64,000 nucleotides of DNA from JAPPKS01 sp963667895 (GTDB lineage: Bacteria; Poribacteria; WGA-4E; PCPOR2b), in the NCBI GenBank assembly GCA_965223985.1, contig OZ245030.1:620001-684000 (forward strand), written 5' to 3'. How positions within the stretch are numbered: the stretch's first letter is position 1; each line of letters opens with the position of its first letter. The position numbers and the translations under genes are program-made. The notes beneath the pieces are model-generated. The model saw nothing but the letters and a program-made list of their open reading frames with translations, searched no databases and was not told the origin of the DNA. Below, piece after piece: positions 1 through 10,770 of this stretch.

Positions 1-2
1 TG

Positions 3-245
3 CGTGCAGAAGGAATGTCACTCTACGACGCCGTGTTAAAGGGGTCCGAAGAACGCATTAGCCCAGTGTTAATGACAGCGTTGACCACGGGGCTAGGGAT
101 GTTGCCGCTCACACTTGCGCACGGTTCAGGTGCGGAACTTCAGAAGCCGCTCGCAATCGTCATCAGCGGTGGGATGATAACCGCGACACTCTTGACGCTG
201 CTCGTCCTACCGGTGATGTATTACATTGTCGAAAAACGCAGGTAG
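3..245 (+). CDS. C-terminal end of a heavy-metal RND efflux pump (CzcA/CusA type), cut by window edge
   Basis: The reading frame is open from the first bases of the window and ends in TAG. It encodes the last ~80 residues of an inner-membrane RND pump that drives metal cations out of the cell with a periplasmic adaptor and an outer-membrane channel. The segment has the family's late motif: a stretch around RISPVLMTALTTGLGMLPL, then GAELQKPLAIVISGGM and a last membrane helix ending in VMYYIVEKRR. In CzcA/CusA proteins (about 1,000 residues) this is transmembrane helix 11-12. The first in-frame ATG at 15 is internal, since homologous sequence continues upstream. Adaptor and channel genes would lie before the window. 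Substrate cannot be told from this part. Confidence 0.85.
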   Translation, partial: RAEGMSLYDAVLKGSEERISPVLMTALTTGLGMLPLTLAHGSGAELQKPLAIVISGGMITATLLTLLVLPVMYYIVEKRR

Positions 246-868
246 TGTATATGCAGCAGCGCCCGTCTACGATAACAGGGAAATCCTTCTTTCGTCTTGA
301 TTTTTCCGCTGAAATCCGTTCTAATTTAAAGAAAGCGCGATGTTCTTTTTCGGGGAAGCGATCGTAGGCAAAATGAGTTGTGTCCTCAATAAAACAGTTA
401 TGTCTCATTTATGTCACACATGCACCGCCCGCCGACGGGCTTAAACTGAGTACGTTTCTCAACTTGGATCTGCCCAATTTCGAGGGGGCAAAGATTTCTG
501 CCGTGATGAGACGTCAGGACTTCCCTTGTAGTTGCGCGCGGACTTGTTGATGATCCGTACTTCGGCGAACTGAGTCCAATGGTCGAATCCCTTGGTTTTA
601 CGCACCGGTTGCTAAATCTATATTCAATATCGCTTCGGTTAGCCTTCGGAATAACATTGGCATCACAATTGCCCAACGTCCGGCAAACATCCAAAATCGG
701 AGAGTATTGCCTTATGGTAGATTTATGGTCTAATTTTGCCAACCGAAAGAGTGGTAGCAATTAAACCCCGTTGTGGTCTTGATTTGACAGGCATGTGAAG
801 ATGTTCCCTCTATCGGTAAATGCGTAATCTACCATTATGTGAATACTTTCCAAAAACAGGAGACAGTC
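246..868. other. Non-coding stretch, nothing recognised
   Basis: About 620 bases between the RND pump and the propeller gene. Open frames on either strand (for example minus strand 398-760) have no recognisable motif and no good ribosome binding site. I saw no RNA gene, terminator with a T-run, or convincing promoter. Confidence 0.5.
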
Positions 869-3800
869 ATGACTTTTCCAAGATTGGTCAAACGTGTATG
901 CGAAATGTTGATTTTGTTGAGTGTACTGTTCGCCAATGACGCGCCGTGGACAGAAGCCGCTGAGGACGAAGACGAAATTGGTGACGTGTTGATTGTCGAG
1001 GATGTGCGCGGTGTTGAGATTGGCGGTGATTATTTGTGGCTCTCAACCGGCGCAGGAGTCAGCCGGTACAATTTTGATGCAAAAACGTGGGATTTTTTCA
1101 CAACGAAGGATGGGCTCATCAGCAATCAAGTGAATTGCACCGCGATCGAGTGGAAGCAAGGGGTTTTCGGGCGAAAACCGTCCGGGCACGTGTGGTTTGG
1201 AACAGATTCTGGGCTATCAATTTTTGACATGAATCGAGACGAATAGCGAAGCTATACCATCAAAGATGGGCTGATTGCAAACAAAATTCGGTGTATTTCG
1301 GCGCGTGGTGACTGGATCTGGGTGGGGACTGAAAAGGGTGCGAGTGCGTTTCAATGGAAGAGTAATCGGTGGCGCTCTTATACAGATTTTAAGGGCATTG
1401 AAAGCACATCTGTCACGGCAATCCATCACGATTCAAAGTACGTGTGGCTCGGCACGACCGGGGGACTATCGCGGTATAACATCAAGCAAAACAAGTGGGA
1501 GTATTTCACCAGACAGACCGCCTTTTGGGTGGGAACCCGAGGTGGCACTAGATCGCTTTCACACCCGCGGGGCAATTCAATCATGGACATTCTGGGTGAT
1601 TCTGTTAATGACATTAAGGAGAGCGGCGATAGTGTCTATATTGCGACGAATTCGGGACTTATCCGCATCACCAACAAGAAATTCGAGGCCGCCACAAAGT
1701 TCCACAACGAGGACATGGCATATGGCAAACTGAAAACATTGCAATCGAATGCACTGGAACCGCTTCTAGGCTCTATGCCGTCAAGCAGCCATCGATTGAC
1801 AGAAGATCAACTTCGTGCTGCCGAATTAGAGCATGAACGCGCTGAGCGTTCTTTCGATAAACGGGAGGTAGATGCGTGGAAAATGCTCGGCTGGGAAGTT
1901 TTCAGGCCGTCGAGTGCCGTACAGAATCGTGATACACGGGAATTGATACCGAATCAGATTGAAGCTCTCGCGGTCTCAGCAGGCAGGGTCTGGATGGCGA
2001 CGAAAAATGGTCTCCTGAACTTCGATACGAAACTTGGAACAATGCAATGGTTCCATCAAGACATGGGATTGGCATCTAACGAGATTAATTCTCTCGCCGT
2101 CAAAATGAGTCAGTTCAATCCCAAAACCGAACGGTGGCAAACTTACACCAACGAAGATGGCTTAGGTGTGGGGACGCTTACCTGTCTTGATGTTGTGGGC
2201 AACTACCTATGGATTGGTAGTGACCAAGGGATTTCGCGGTTCAATAAATCTAACAATACGTGGGAATACTTTCGGGCAGCAAAAAGCGGCTTAGTTGCCG
2301 ATGAATTTACGAAAATTTTGGTCGATGGTAAGTCGATTTGGGTGGGCACCACACGCGGCTTGAACCGCTACGACAACACGACGCATGAATGGATCGCATT
2401 CTCAAGTCGGTTTGGGCTGTCCAATAACGAAATCACAGACCTTGCTGCAGGTTCGCAACACCTCTGGGTTGGTACGGAGAATGGGCTATCGCGGTACGAT
2501 AAATCGACGCAGAAATGTCATACTACTCCTGCCTTTGAAGGAATGTCGATTCTGGCGTTAGATGAATCCGACGGGATAATCTGTGTTGCAACCGAAATGG
2601 GGGTTCATCTCCGCGATGACGAAACTGGTGAAACGTGGCAGAAACTTGAAATCGACCCCGATGCGAGTATTGATGTCATCGCCCTTGACGACGGGGTACT
2701 TTGGGGCGGCGGCTGGCGAAATTTGAGACGATACGACTTCTCATTCGGGTAAACGCGGAAATTCACGGACGATGATGCGCCGGGGCTTTCGAATGTACGC
2801 ATTCACGATATCCACCCTTCGTATGAATATGTCTGGGTCGTGACGGATGGCGGCATGTACCGGTACATCAAGCGCACCGATTCGTGGTGGACATACGCGC
2901 CAAGCCGCGAGGGATCAGCCGATACGATAAAACGACGGATACTTGGCGCAACTATACAACCCGCGATGGACTTCGGCACAACTATGTGTCGAGCTTGTTG
3001 TTAGTGGGAAATGAACTGTGGTGCGGAACATACGGTGGTGTCAGCCGATACAACTTGGTCTTAGACCGGTGGACATCCCTGACCACTGCCAATGGGCTTT
3101 GCGATAATGGCGTTAACGCACTCACGCTAGATGGAAACAACCTGTGGATAGCGACACAGAGCGGCGTATCGCGTTTCGACACCAAAGCGGGGAAATGGCA
3201 AACACTGACACCAGCAGATGGTCTTCCCGATGATGTTGTTTGGTCGGTCGTGGTTGATGGGGCTGACATCTGGTTCGGCACGAATCGGGGGGCGGTGAAA
3301 TATTCACACGATGAGAATCGGTGGACAACCTACACTACCGATGACGGGTTAATCAACAATATTGTCACCTCAATCAGTGTTGATGAGAAGTACATCTTCC
3401 TCGCAACGCCGGGCGGTGTCACAATGTACGACAAAGAGGTCGAATCCCTGACACCTTATTCACAGGCCGATGGTCTCGCCGCCCCGGACGCCAAAAGCAT
3501 CGGTTCAAAGGAGAAATACCACTGGATCGGTACCTCCGAAGGCATAACGCTTTACAATCAGATTACTGACCTGTCCCGTGATTTTACCGAGGCGCAGGGA
3601 CTCCCTTCCAACGATGTCCAAGTCATCGCGATTGATGGCGATGAAATATGGTTCGGTACGAACGCCGGATTAGCCCGACATCACTGGGTTCGAGGCAATT
3701 GGATAACCTATTCGGAAGCCCCCGCAGATATCGGATCCACCGCGTCTGAATTGATCGACAACAACATCAAAGTCGTTGTGTCGGATGGTGATTATCTGTG

Positions 3801-4972
3801 GGTGGGTACGCGGCTCGGCTTAGCTATTTATGATAAAATCTCGCACACATGGCGTATAGCGACTTTAGCTGTTCAAACAGCTCAACCGAATAATATAACC
3901 GCCGATTTAGAACAGCGTGCGGCTGCAAGTGTACAGGCGATTGAATCCGCGCTACAAGCCAGAAATCCTACCCGAACTCAGAAGGTTTACGTCGATTATC
4001 ATCCAGAAAACGCGCGTGAGAAGGCGATTGCAGCTATTCACCACAACATGACGGAGAAGAGGACTCTGCAGCCGGGTGACCCAACTGTGCCATCGCCGTT
4101 TATAAAGGTCAAAGTTGAATTCCCGCCGGTGCCGACCATCCGTTCAATCGCCGCCCGTCCTCGGTCAACTCTGGCTTGGCACAGAAGCGGGCGTTATCAT
4201 CTACAATAAAGCCACAGATGCAGCAACGGAAATCCATCCCCTACTCCCGTGGGTGCGTGATATTCAGTATCAAGAGGGCAAGGTTTGGGTGCTCAGTGAC
4301 CACCAAATTGCAATCTATGACCGGAAAGCGGGCTCTTGGATATTGATGACAAATGGTCAAGTCGTCGAACACACACAGATGCCGACCAGTATGGCAGTGA
4401 CTGAACGCTTAGAAACTACGCCCGAAGATATGGGGATTTACAACTGCACAGCGATGGCGTTTCTAAACAACCAACTCTGGCTCGGGCGGGAAAACGGGTT
4501 GAGAATCTTTGAAACGGATTCTCAGCGAATGACGTTGGAACACAGATTTTAAGTCCCTCAATATCTGAAGAATTCCGAAATCACCGCGCTGGCATCGGAC
4601 CCTGAAAACATGTGGGTCGGCACGAGTCAAGGCGTATTCCGGTATCACTCACCGCAAGGGCGATGGGAGACGTTCACAATGCTCGACGGACTCATCGGAA
4701 ACGGCATCAGCACAATCACCACTGGCAATAAATACGTCTGGGTCGGCACTGCCGGATAAGGACTCAGCCGATACAACCGAGCCACAAAACAGTGGGAGGG
4801 ATTCAACATTGACGATGGCTTGTCCGACAACAACATCCGCAGCATTAGCCTCGATGGGAAATACGTCTGGATTGGCACATTTTCCGCTGGCGTTTGTCGT
4901 TACGATCTGTCAACTGAACTGTGGACAACCTTTCGGACCGATGATTATCGTGCGTTCGCAAGCGAAAGATAG
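869..4972 (+). pseudogene. Decayed secreted Reg_prop beta-propeller protein
   Basis: A long gene for an exported protein built of two-component-regulator-propeller (Reg_prop) blades: many copies of a W-[IVL]-G-T-x-x-G-[LV]-S-R-Y-[DN] motif (LWIGSDQGISRFN, IWVGTTRGLNRYD, LWVGTENGLSRYD, IWFGTNAGLARH and others), roughly every 40-45 residues. The start at 869 is set by AGGAG at 858-862 and a signal peptide (basic start, MLILLSVLFA core). The frame is interrupted by TAG at 1244 (a TGG to TAG change would explain it), TAA at 2750, a frame change near 2880-2905, a change back near 4130-4155, TAA at 4550, TAA at 4757 and TAG at 4970. Sequence between lesions still codes perfectly good blades, so decay is recent or the errors are from assembly. 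Such propellers normally act extracellularly; no kinase domain is fused here. Confidence 0.75.
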
Positions 4973-5241
4973 AATGTCGAAAAGGACATGCTCTTCTTCC
5001 CAATAAGATTGAGGCACTTAGATTCTGGAGAGTGAAAGCGGATTGCTTCTCAATTGGTTTCTCCGTAAACGAGGCGAGTACAGCGTCAGATTAAGTATTG
5101 ACAACGTTCGCAGGCAAGACTTCCTAGCACTCGATTCTCGGGACACGGCTGGTCCAACCTACGGCGGACTGTTCTAAACCTGTTTTACGCTGTACACGGG
5201 GCTAGGAACCGAGAAACCAAAACGTCTTTGAGTATCTCCTA

Positions 5242-6531
5242 ATGTATTGTACTCTTTTTCGGCAAATTGGTCGTTTGAATTATATTCGGGCAAAGAGGAG
5301 ACGCCTGAAAGGACGCGGCAATTTCGAATTGCTCCAAAGACGCCCCAAGTTTTCTCCTGGACGCAAAAAAGACGCGGTAGTTACGCCGCGCTTATCGACA
5401 GTCGCCCGTCGGCGGCGAATTGTCACAGCAGCGTGGCTGTTGTCATTGGTGCTGAATGCGCTCGTCCTTATTTGGGTGGCGATGTTGCCTACACTGCAGC
5501 CGGTCGCAGAGACTGCACTGCAAGTTGATGTCGTGTCATTGCCGAAGCCATCACCTCTGAAACGTCGTGCCAAGCCACACCGGCAAGTAACTGCTGTCGA
5601 GTTGGCTCAACAGAGCCCGATTGACCGGCGTGTTACTGCGGTGTCACTTCGCCCAGGACCGCTGACGACGCAAACGGCGAAGATCGTTCACTCCCCCGCT
5701 CAGGTAGCCTTGAATCCGCTGGCGGAAACCGCATTCCAAGGGAACAAAGAGATAGATGCGGATGCGGTTTCCCACCCCAATTTGTCAGTGGGTGGTTCAC
5801 CGATAGTTGGACGCTCAAACCTTGAGGGAACGGTGAGCGCTCCAAATCGCGCGACCGGCATCCTTGACAAAATTCAGCGTAAGGCGAGGAACACGGCTCA
5901 GGTAGAGGTGCGCGGTTCCGGTCGAGAGATTTCCGGCTATTACAACATCGTCGTGGTCCAATACGAAGACACGGCAGATGCCATTCGTACCCAAGCCTTG
6001 AGCCGCTTGGTGTATGCAATGAATAGATGGACGAACATACGGACACAACTTTTGTCTGAGACGATGCCGCTCGCCTCTCCTGAGATTCACCAGATTCCGT
6101 TGGTGTACATCGCCGCACGGGATGCTTTCACCTTCTCTGAGAAGGAGCGTGCGAACCTCCGAAGCTATTTGCAGAGCGGTGGAACACTCCTTTTTTCGGA
6201 CGTATCAACCGCTTGGGGGATTGATGGCCCTGTGGCAAACTCCATTCGCTTCGAGGTCTAGAAGATTGTCGGAGAAACAGCACGTTTCGTACCGATTAAC
6301 AGAGAGGATGCTCTCTGTCACAGCTTTTTTGAATTTAAGAAAGGCGCACCGCACGTCGTAAAAAAACGCGGCGAATTTTACGCTCTCCGACTCAACGGAC
6401 ACATCGCCGTGTTCTACGACGCCGCTGGAATTGGCTTGAAGTGGGGAGAAAATGCTGATAATGACAAGTGGCTAGAATGGGGCGTGAACCTGATTGTCCA
6501 CACCCTCGGCGGCGAAAGAGAACCGCAATAA
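5242..6531 (+). pseudogene. DUF4159-type membrane-anchored protein, interrupted by an in-frame TAG
   Basis: The protein has a basic N-terminus, one membrane helix near residues 63-80 (AAWLLSLVLNALVLIWVAM), a Pro/basic linker, then a DUF4159 domain (GATase1-like fold) starting at GYYNIVVVQYEDTADAIRTQ and including LRSYLQSGGTLLFSD. A TAG at 6259-6261 stops the frame right after SIRFEV, but the same frame runs on for 89 codons with typical DUF4159 end sequence (KIVGETARFVPI, LNGHIAVFYDAAGIGLKWGE) to TAA at 6529. One C-to-T change in CAG would produce the stop. The start is uncertain: the ATG at 5242 lacks a ribosome site. DUF4159 proteins often sit with VWA and MoxR-like genes; a VWA protein is encoded at 16366 but not adjacent. 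Confidence 0.7.
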
Positions 6532-6561
6532 GCCATCGCGCAGGCTGAAGCCGACTCGAAA

Positions 6562-8802
6562 ATGGTCCAATCTTTCAGGCAAGACAGGAACGAAATAACT
6601 CAAACTAGGCTTTTAATCTTCTCTCTATTTGCCATTCTCTTGACTCATAATGTAGACGGGGTGTCCCAGTCCCGCCCCGTTTCAGGGCAGGTAATTGATG
6701 CAGAGACGGAGAAACCGATTGCGGAGGTCCAAGTAACGCTTGTTGCCGCGGGATGGACTTTACTATCTCAAACCGATGAAGCTGGTCAGTTTCGGTTTGA
6801 TGAAATCGCACCAGGGACATGTGCGCTTCAATTCACTTGTGTTGGCTATGAGATGTTAAATCAGGAGATTGCTGTCGATGCCGATCCGATAGCGATTGTC
6901 GCCAAATTGAAGCGCAGTCTGTTCCAGCTCGGAGAAATTGTTGTCACACCTAGTGACGAAGAACTGGCTCAGTTCGAGAAAACAACCGACCTTAGGCTTT
7001 CAGAGCAGAAACTAAATCAAAAAATGGGAGCAACCATCGCCGAGACACTTAGCGGGGAGGTAGGGATTGCCCAGCGGACGATGGGTCGAGCGATAGCGCG
7101 TCCAGTCGTCCGGGGCATGGGCGGCGACCGACTGCTTATCCTCGAAGATGGCGGGCGCTCCGGCGATAAATCGGCATCCTCAGCGGACCATGCGGTTGCG
7201 ATTGACCCTACCACGGCGACAAAGATTGAGATTACACGTGGCCCGGCGTCGCTGATTTATGGCTCAAGTACACTCGGCGGTGTCGTCAATGTCAAGCGCG
7301 AAACCATCCCACCAACCCTCCCCAACCACCCAACGATAAATCTCACATTTCAGAGTGAATCGGTCAACTCAGGGCTGACCGGGACGACTGGAGTGACGAT
7401 TCCGATTGGTGACCTCGCCTGGCGGCTGGAGTTAAACCGCCGTCACGCCGACAATACTCACACGCCCATCGGAATTTTAGAAAACACGTCGCTCTCGAAC
7501 GCCAGTTTTTCAACCGGTGCTTCAATGGTAAAGGATTGGGGGCACATTGGAATTTCAGGGGGGCGCTACCGTTCAGATTACGGAATCCCCGGTTCGCCCG
7601 AGGGACACATTAAAGGCGTCTCCATCGACCTCGATCGCCAGCGGTATGAGGGCAATTTGGAATACGCGTTTGAGGAGTCGTTTCTTGAGAAGTTGAAGTT
7701 GCATTCGACCTACACGCGCTATCAGCATCAGGAGATTGAGTCGAACAACACGCTCGGCGTTGAGTTTGGTGTATTGACATACAACACGTCCGCGTTGGCA
7801 CACTTGCGCGGTGATGCAGTCGCAGGGATTTGGAGTGAGTATCGTGACCATGCGACAGGCGGATTTTACTGGACGCCGCACGCGCGGGAGATGTCTTTGG
7901 CGGGATTCTATTTCAAACAGAAACGACACCACGACTTCACGCTACAAGGTGCGATTCGTTATGACATCAGACGAGTTGAGCCGTTTGTGGAGGGTGCTGT
8001 CATTCGCGCAGGAAGGGTGCAACGACGGGACTTTGGTGGTGTGTCTGGAGCCGTCTCTAGTATCTATCACTGGAACGACAACTTGAGGTTGGGCGCCACT
8101 CTGATGAGGACGTTCCGCACACCGGGAATCGAAGAACTCTTTTCAGATGGACCGCATCTCGCAGTTTACTCCTACGAAATCGGTAACGCCGAACTCGGTT
8201 CGGAGGATGGCTTCGGGACGGAGGCGTTCTTGCGATATTCGGGTAATCGAGTGAAACTAAATATCGCCGTTTTTCGCAACCAGATATACGGTTATCTGAT
8301 TCCGACCAACACAGGCGAAAGGGAGTGGGGTAGCGGTGCGGCGGGCTGGCTGTGGATTCATCAATACCGTGGACAAGACGCTATCCTTGACGGTGCCGAA
8401 TTCAGTATTGACGCCGAAATTATACCGCGATTCCAAGCAGAGGCGAGCATGAGTTACGTCAAAGGCACTTTGGCGACCAGCAAATTGCCGCTTGAACGCA
8501 TCCCGCCGCTCAACGGTAAAGTGGGGCTAAGATATGTCACGCAGCCGCTAAACTTGCACCTCACAGCGCGATTTTCAGATAATCAGCAGCGGCTCGGGGA
8601 GTTTGAAGAGGAGACCGACGGGTACATCGTCTACGATGCGGGCTTGCAGTTGACATTTCCGAGGTGGCGACTTCAGCATAAATCCGTTGTCGTAGTCGAG
8701 AATATCTTCAACACCGAATACCGCCAACACCTTTCGAGAATCAAATCGGTGATGCCGGAGCCGGGACGTAACATCAAGTTCCTGTATAGGCTAATGTTTT
8801 AG
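6562..8802 (+). CDS. TonB-dependent outer-membrane receptor with N-terminal carboxypeptidase-regulatory-like domain (ZnuD-like)
   Basis: An outer-membrane barrel that imports a ligand using energy from TonB. Order: signal peptide (about 1-35, LLIFSLFAILLT core); CarboxypepD_reg-like Ig domain from PVSGQVIDAETEKPIAEVQV; plug domain about 140-250 with RPVVRGMGGDRLLILEDGG and IEITRGPASLIYGSSTLGGVV; then a 22-strand-type barrel ending in the aromatic C-terminus LYRLMF. The plug stretch GDKSASSADHAVAID resembles the zinc receptor ZnuD, as does DYGIPGSPEGH, but the His-rich loop of ZnuD is not evident, so the substrate is inferred only weakly as metal. It is 746 residues, normal for the family, and uninterrupted, unlike its two upstream neighbours. 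No TonB/ExbBD genes nearby. Confidence 0.9.
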   Translation: MVQSFRQDRNEITQTRLLIFSLFAILLTHNVDGVSQSRPVSGQVIDAETEKPIAEVQVTLVAAGWTLLSQTDEAGQFRFDEIAPGTCALQFTCVGYEMLNQEIAVDADPIAIVAKLKRSLFQLGEIVVTPSDEELAQFEKTTDLRLSEQKLNQKMGATIAETLSGEVGIAQRTMGRAIARPVVRGMGGDRLLILEDGGRSGDKSASSADHAVAIDPTTATKIEITRGPASLIYGSSTLGGVVNVKRETIPPTLPNHPTINLTFQSESVNSGLTGTTGVTIPIGDLAWRLELNRRHADNTHTPIGILENTSLSNASFSTGASMVKDWGHIGISGGRYRSDYGIPGSPEGHIKGVSIDLDRQRYEGNLEYAFEESFLEKLKLHSTYTRYQHQEIESNNTLGVEFGVLTYNTSALAHLRGDAVAGIWSEYRDHATGGFYWTPHAREMSLAGFYFKQKRHHDFTLQGAIRYDIRRVEPFVEGAVIRAGRVQRRDFGGVSGAVSSIYHWNDNLRLGATLMRTFRTPGIEELFSDGPHLAVYSYEIGNAELGSEDGFGTEAFLRYSGNRVKLNIAVFRNQIYGYLIPTNTGEREWGSGAAGWLWIHQYRGQDAILDGAEFSIDAEIIPRFQAEASMSYVKGTLATSKLPLERIPPLNGKVGLRYVTQPLNLHLTARFSDNQQRLGEFEEETDGYIVYDAGLQLTFPRWRLQHKSVVVVENIFNTEYRQHLSRIKSVMPEPGRNIKFLYRLMF

Positions 8803-8834
8803 GGTGGAGAAAGAGAGTTGAGAAGGCGTAAGAT

Positions 8835-9284
8835 TTAGTCAACGCGGAACTCCTTTTTCACACCGTTAACGATGACAAGGTAATTACCGGGCGGAAAAGT
8901 CCCGATATAAACTCGCTCTCGAATATCTGTCACGACCTTCGTGCAAATTCTATCCTTGCTGCGTTTGGTCGTCATCTCAATTGTGACAGTGTTTCCTTCT
9001 CTCGATTGATGCGTCTCATGGCGTGTGGTACAGCCGTCCGGTAGATACCCAATGACCTCCGCGGAAACTTGAACCGGTAGACTCTCTGCAATCAGCACCA
9101 CAACTTCTCTGACGGGCATATCGGTAATAATCCAGCTATCATCATGGCTGTCTCCGTTTGGTGGTTCACCGGCATTGTCAAGAATTTTATCAATGACGTT
9201 CAAGCAACCGATGCAGTGCATCAGGATCAGGATTGTGACGATCCACAGGATTGGCTGAGGCAACCGGAGGCGGATAGTTTTCAT
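8835..9284 (-). CDS. Small predicted lipoprotein, function unknown
   Basis: 149 residues. The N-terminus is a lipoprotein-type signal: basic start, hydrophobic core LWIVTILILM, then HCIGC, with the second Cys (about residue 27) the probable lipidated residue. The mature part is short, ends in a beta-rich segment (VYIGTFPPGNYLVIVNGVKKEFRVD) and has two further Cys that could pair in the periplasm. I do not recognise the family. It is transcribed from a good sigma-70 promoter at 9333-9361 whose surrounding block is duplicated upstream of the enolase-superfamily gene at 9490-10770. It converges on the TonB receptor gene and is a single-gene unit. Confidence 0.7.
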   Translation of the reverse strand: MKTIRLRLPQPILWIVTILILMHCIGCLNVIDKILDNAGEPPNGDSHDDSWIITDMPVREVVVLIAESLPVQVSAEVIGYLPDGCTTRHETHQSREGNTVTIEMTTKRSKDRICTKVVTDIRERVYIGTFPPGNYLVIVNGVKKEFRVD

Positions 9285-9411
9285 GACAAATTCTCTCGGT
9301 GTGAAAGCCGCTTATTTAGGTTTACAGTATTTAGCATACGTTAGTAGAAGAGGAATGTCTAGAAATAACAAATAATACAGTGAAAACGGCCGCTCATAGC
9401 GCACAGCATAG
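9285..9411 (-). repeat. Promoter-leader block, copy 1
   Basis: This block reads up to the lipoprotein ATG. It matches the block at 10851-10980 over about 100 bases in the same orientation: shared GACATTCC around the -35 box, ACGTAT.CTAAA around the -10 box, GTAAACC, then CCGCTT.CAC.CCGA.AG just before an ATG AAA start. By eye about 70 percent identical with few gaps. Confidence 0.6.
9333..9361 (-). promoter_or_regulatory. Sigma-70 promoter for the lipoprotein gene
   Basis: On the minus strand TAGACA (9361-9356), 17-base spacer, TATGCT (9338-9333). The start codon is about 50 bases downstream. The whole element aligns with the promoter at 10896-10924. Confidence 0.65.
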
Positions 9412-9489
9412 GTCTTCTCTGTCATGGTTCTCTAACCCATTGCATTTTCCGCCAATAAGACGAACTATGTGACCGATGTTCCGATAAAC

Positions 9490-10770
9490 TTAGCGCCCCT
9501 GCCAACGATCCGGCTCTGGATTTTTCTGAACTTGGTGGAACAGATCCGCCCACTCATTTGAGCCATCGTCGTACCACACCTCCAAACGCGCACCTTCTAC
9601 CTGGGCTTCTCCCTCACCGTCATTGAAATAGTTGAGGCGATCGCCCTCCATATGGATACAACTGCCATCTGGATATGCAGCGGTCTTGATGATTCGCGGT
9701 TCTGGATGTATGTAAAACCCTTCCGCATCGAGCTCTTCGTCGGGCACGCGGTATTTTTCGATGGCATCTTCATCAACTTCAACGCCTAAGCCCGGATCGT
9801 CCGGAACCCTGTGGCATCCGTCAACGATTTCGATTGGCTTTTTCAGTAGGTGATGGCTGTAAAGGTTTAGGCAGGTAATCGCGGGCCACGTAGCGTGGGT
9901 AAGCACCGCGCCCAGATGACCTGCCCAAGTTGTTGTCAGCCCGTTTCCCACAATCTGCAACCAGAAAGGCAAATCTGCCTCCGCGCTCAACAACCCTTGT
10001 CGCACGACGGTGGATTTTCCGCCGCTGATGACGTACCCGTCGCACACAGACTCACGGATGTTGACGGTGTAGGGTGGCGAGCCGAAGTGCATCGCGATCG
10101 GGCGGTCTATCGCCTCACGAATCCGTTTGTTGTCCGCTACATTTTCCTGCGGTATTGGTGATTCGAACATCGCCACGTTGTCGTATTTAACCAACTTCTC
10201 CATGATAGGAATGGCGGTTGCTGCATCACGGAAGGAGCTGTTTGGATCTAGATCGAGTTTGAAATCCGGCGGGACAACCTTGCAAATCGCATCAACCTGT
10301 TCGACGATATCCCACCACGGACGCGGCTTATTCTTGAAGCTGGTATAACCGCTCTCCACGGCATCCTTGGCTTCAGCCGCCCAATTTTGTGGTGATGCGT
10401 CAATTGACCACCACGAAATTGGCGTGGAATCCCTCACCTTCGTCCCAAGTAATTCATAGACCGGCACTCCCAGGATTTTGCCTACAACATCGAAAAGTGC
10501 CATCTGCAAACCCGCGCCAAGAGAATCGTCGTTCATCAGTTTGGCAGGGCTTTCACCCAAGACACGCTGTACACTTTCGTCAGTGGGGCGTCCATAGGTG
10601 TAATGAATCACTGTCTCGCCCCATCCAACATGCCCGGTATCGGTGGTCACTTTGCACAACTCCAATATAGACCAGTTATATACCGTTGATACGCTCTCAA
10701 TGGTAATTTGGCTCTGCCGAGGCGTAAACGGCACATCAACGACAGTACGTTCGACATCAATGACTTTCAT
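9490..10770 (-). CDS. Mandelate racemase/muconate lactonizing enzyme family protein (enolase superfamily)
   Basis: A cytoplasmic TIM-barrel enzyme expected to abstract a proton next to a sugar-acid carboxylate. The capping domain covers about residues 1-120 and the barrel follows. A KxK base motif is visible at K146-N-K148 (SFKNKP), metal ligands D173 or D175 (KLDLDPN) and E203 (MFESPIP). At the third ligand strand, where the family usually has PIA-x-D/E, the sequence is PIAMHFG, so the third acid is replaced or shifted. The protein is 426 residues, slightly longer than usual, with a C-terminal tail ending in QKNPEPDRWQGR. It starts in an ATGA overlap with a 27-codon upstream ORF. Substrate unknown; such enzymes are numerous in Poribacteria-like genomes and act on acid sugars. 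Confidence 0.85.
   Translation of the reverse strand: MKVIDVERTVVDVPFTPRQSQITIESVSTVYNWSILELCKVTTDTGHVGWGETVIHYTYGRPTDESVQRVLGESPAKLMNDDSLGAGLQMALFDVVGKILGVPVYELLGTKVRDSTPISWWSIDASPQNWAAEAKDAVESGYTSFKNKPRPWWDIVEQVDAICKVVPPDFKLDLDPNSSFRDAATAIPIMEKLVKYDNVAMFESPIPQENVADNKRIREAIDRPIAMHFGSPPYTVNIRESVCDGYVISGGKSTVVRQGLLSAEADLPFWLQIVGNGLTTTWAGHLGAVLTHATWPAITCLNLYSHHLLKKPIEIVDGCHRVPDDPGLGVEVDEDAIEKYRVPDEELDAEGFYIHPEPRIIKTAAYPDGSCIHMEGDRLNYFNDGEGEAQVEGARLEVWYDDGSNEWADLFHQVQKNPEPDRWQGR

Noticed and set aside
398..760. 120-codon minus-strand frame in the first intergenic stretch
   Set aside because: No ribosome site, no recognisable motif, and amino-acid make-up like random translation.
1244..6261. Amber/ochre recoding as the cause of in-frame stops
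   Set aside because: TAG and TAA end intact genes elsewhere in the window, the broken genes also have frameshifts, and none of the three tRNAs is a suppressor.
7573..7932. Antisense frames within the TonB receptor gene
   Set aside because: Shadows of a strongly coding gene in another frame.
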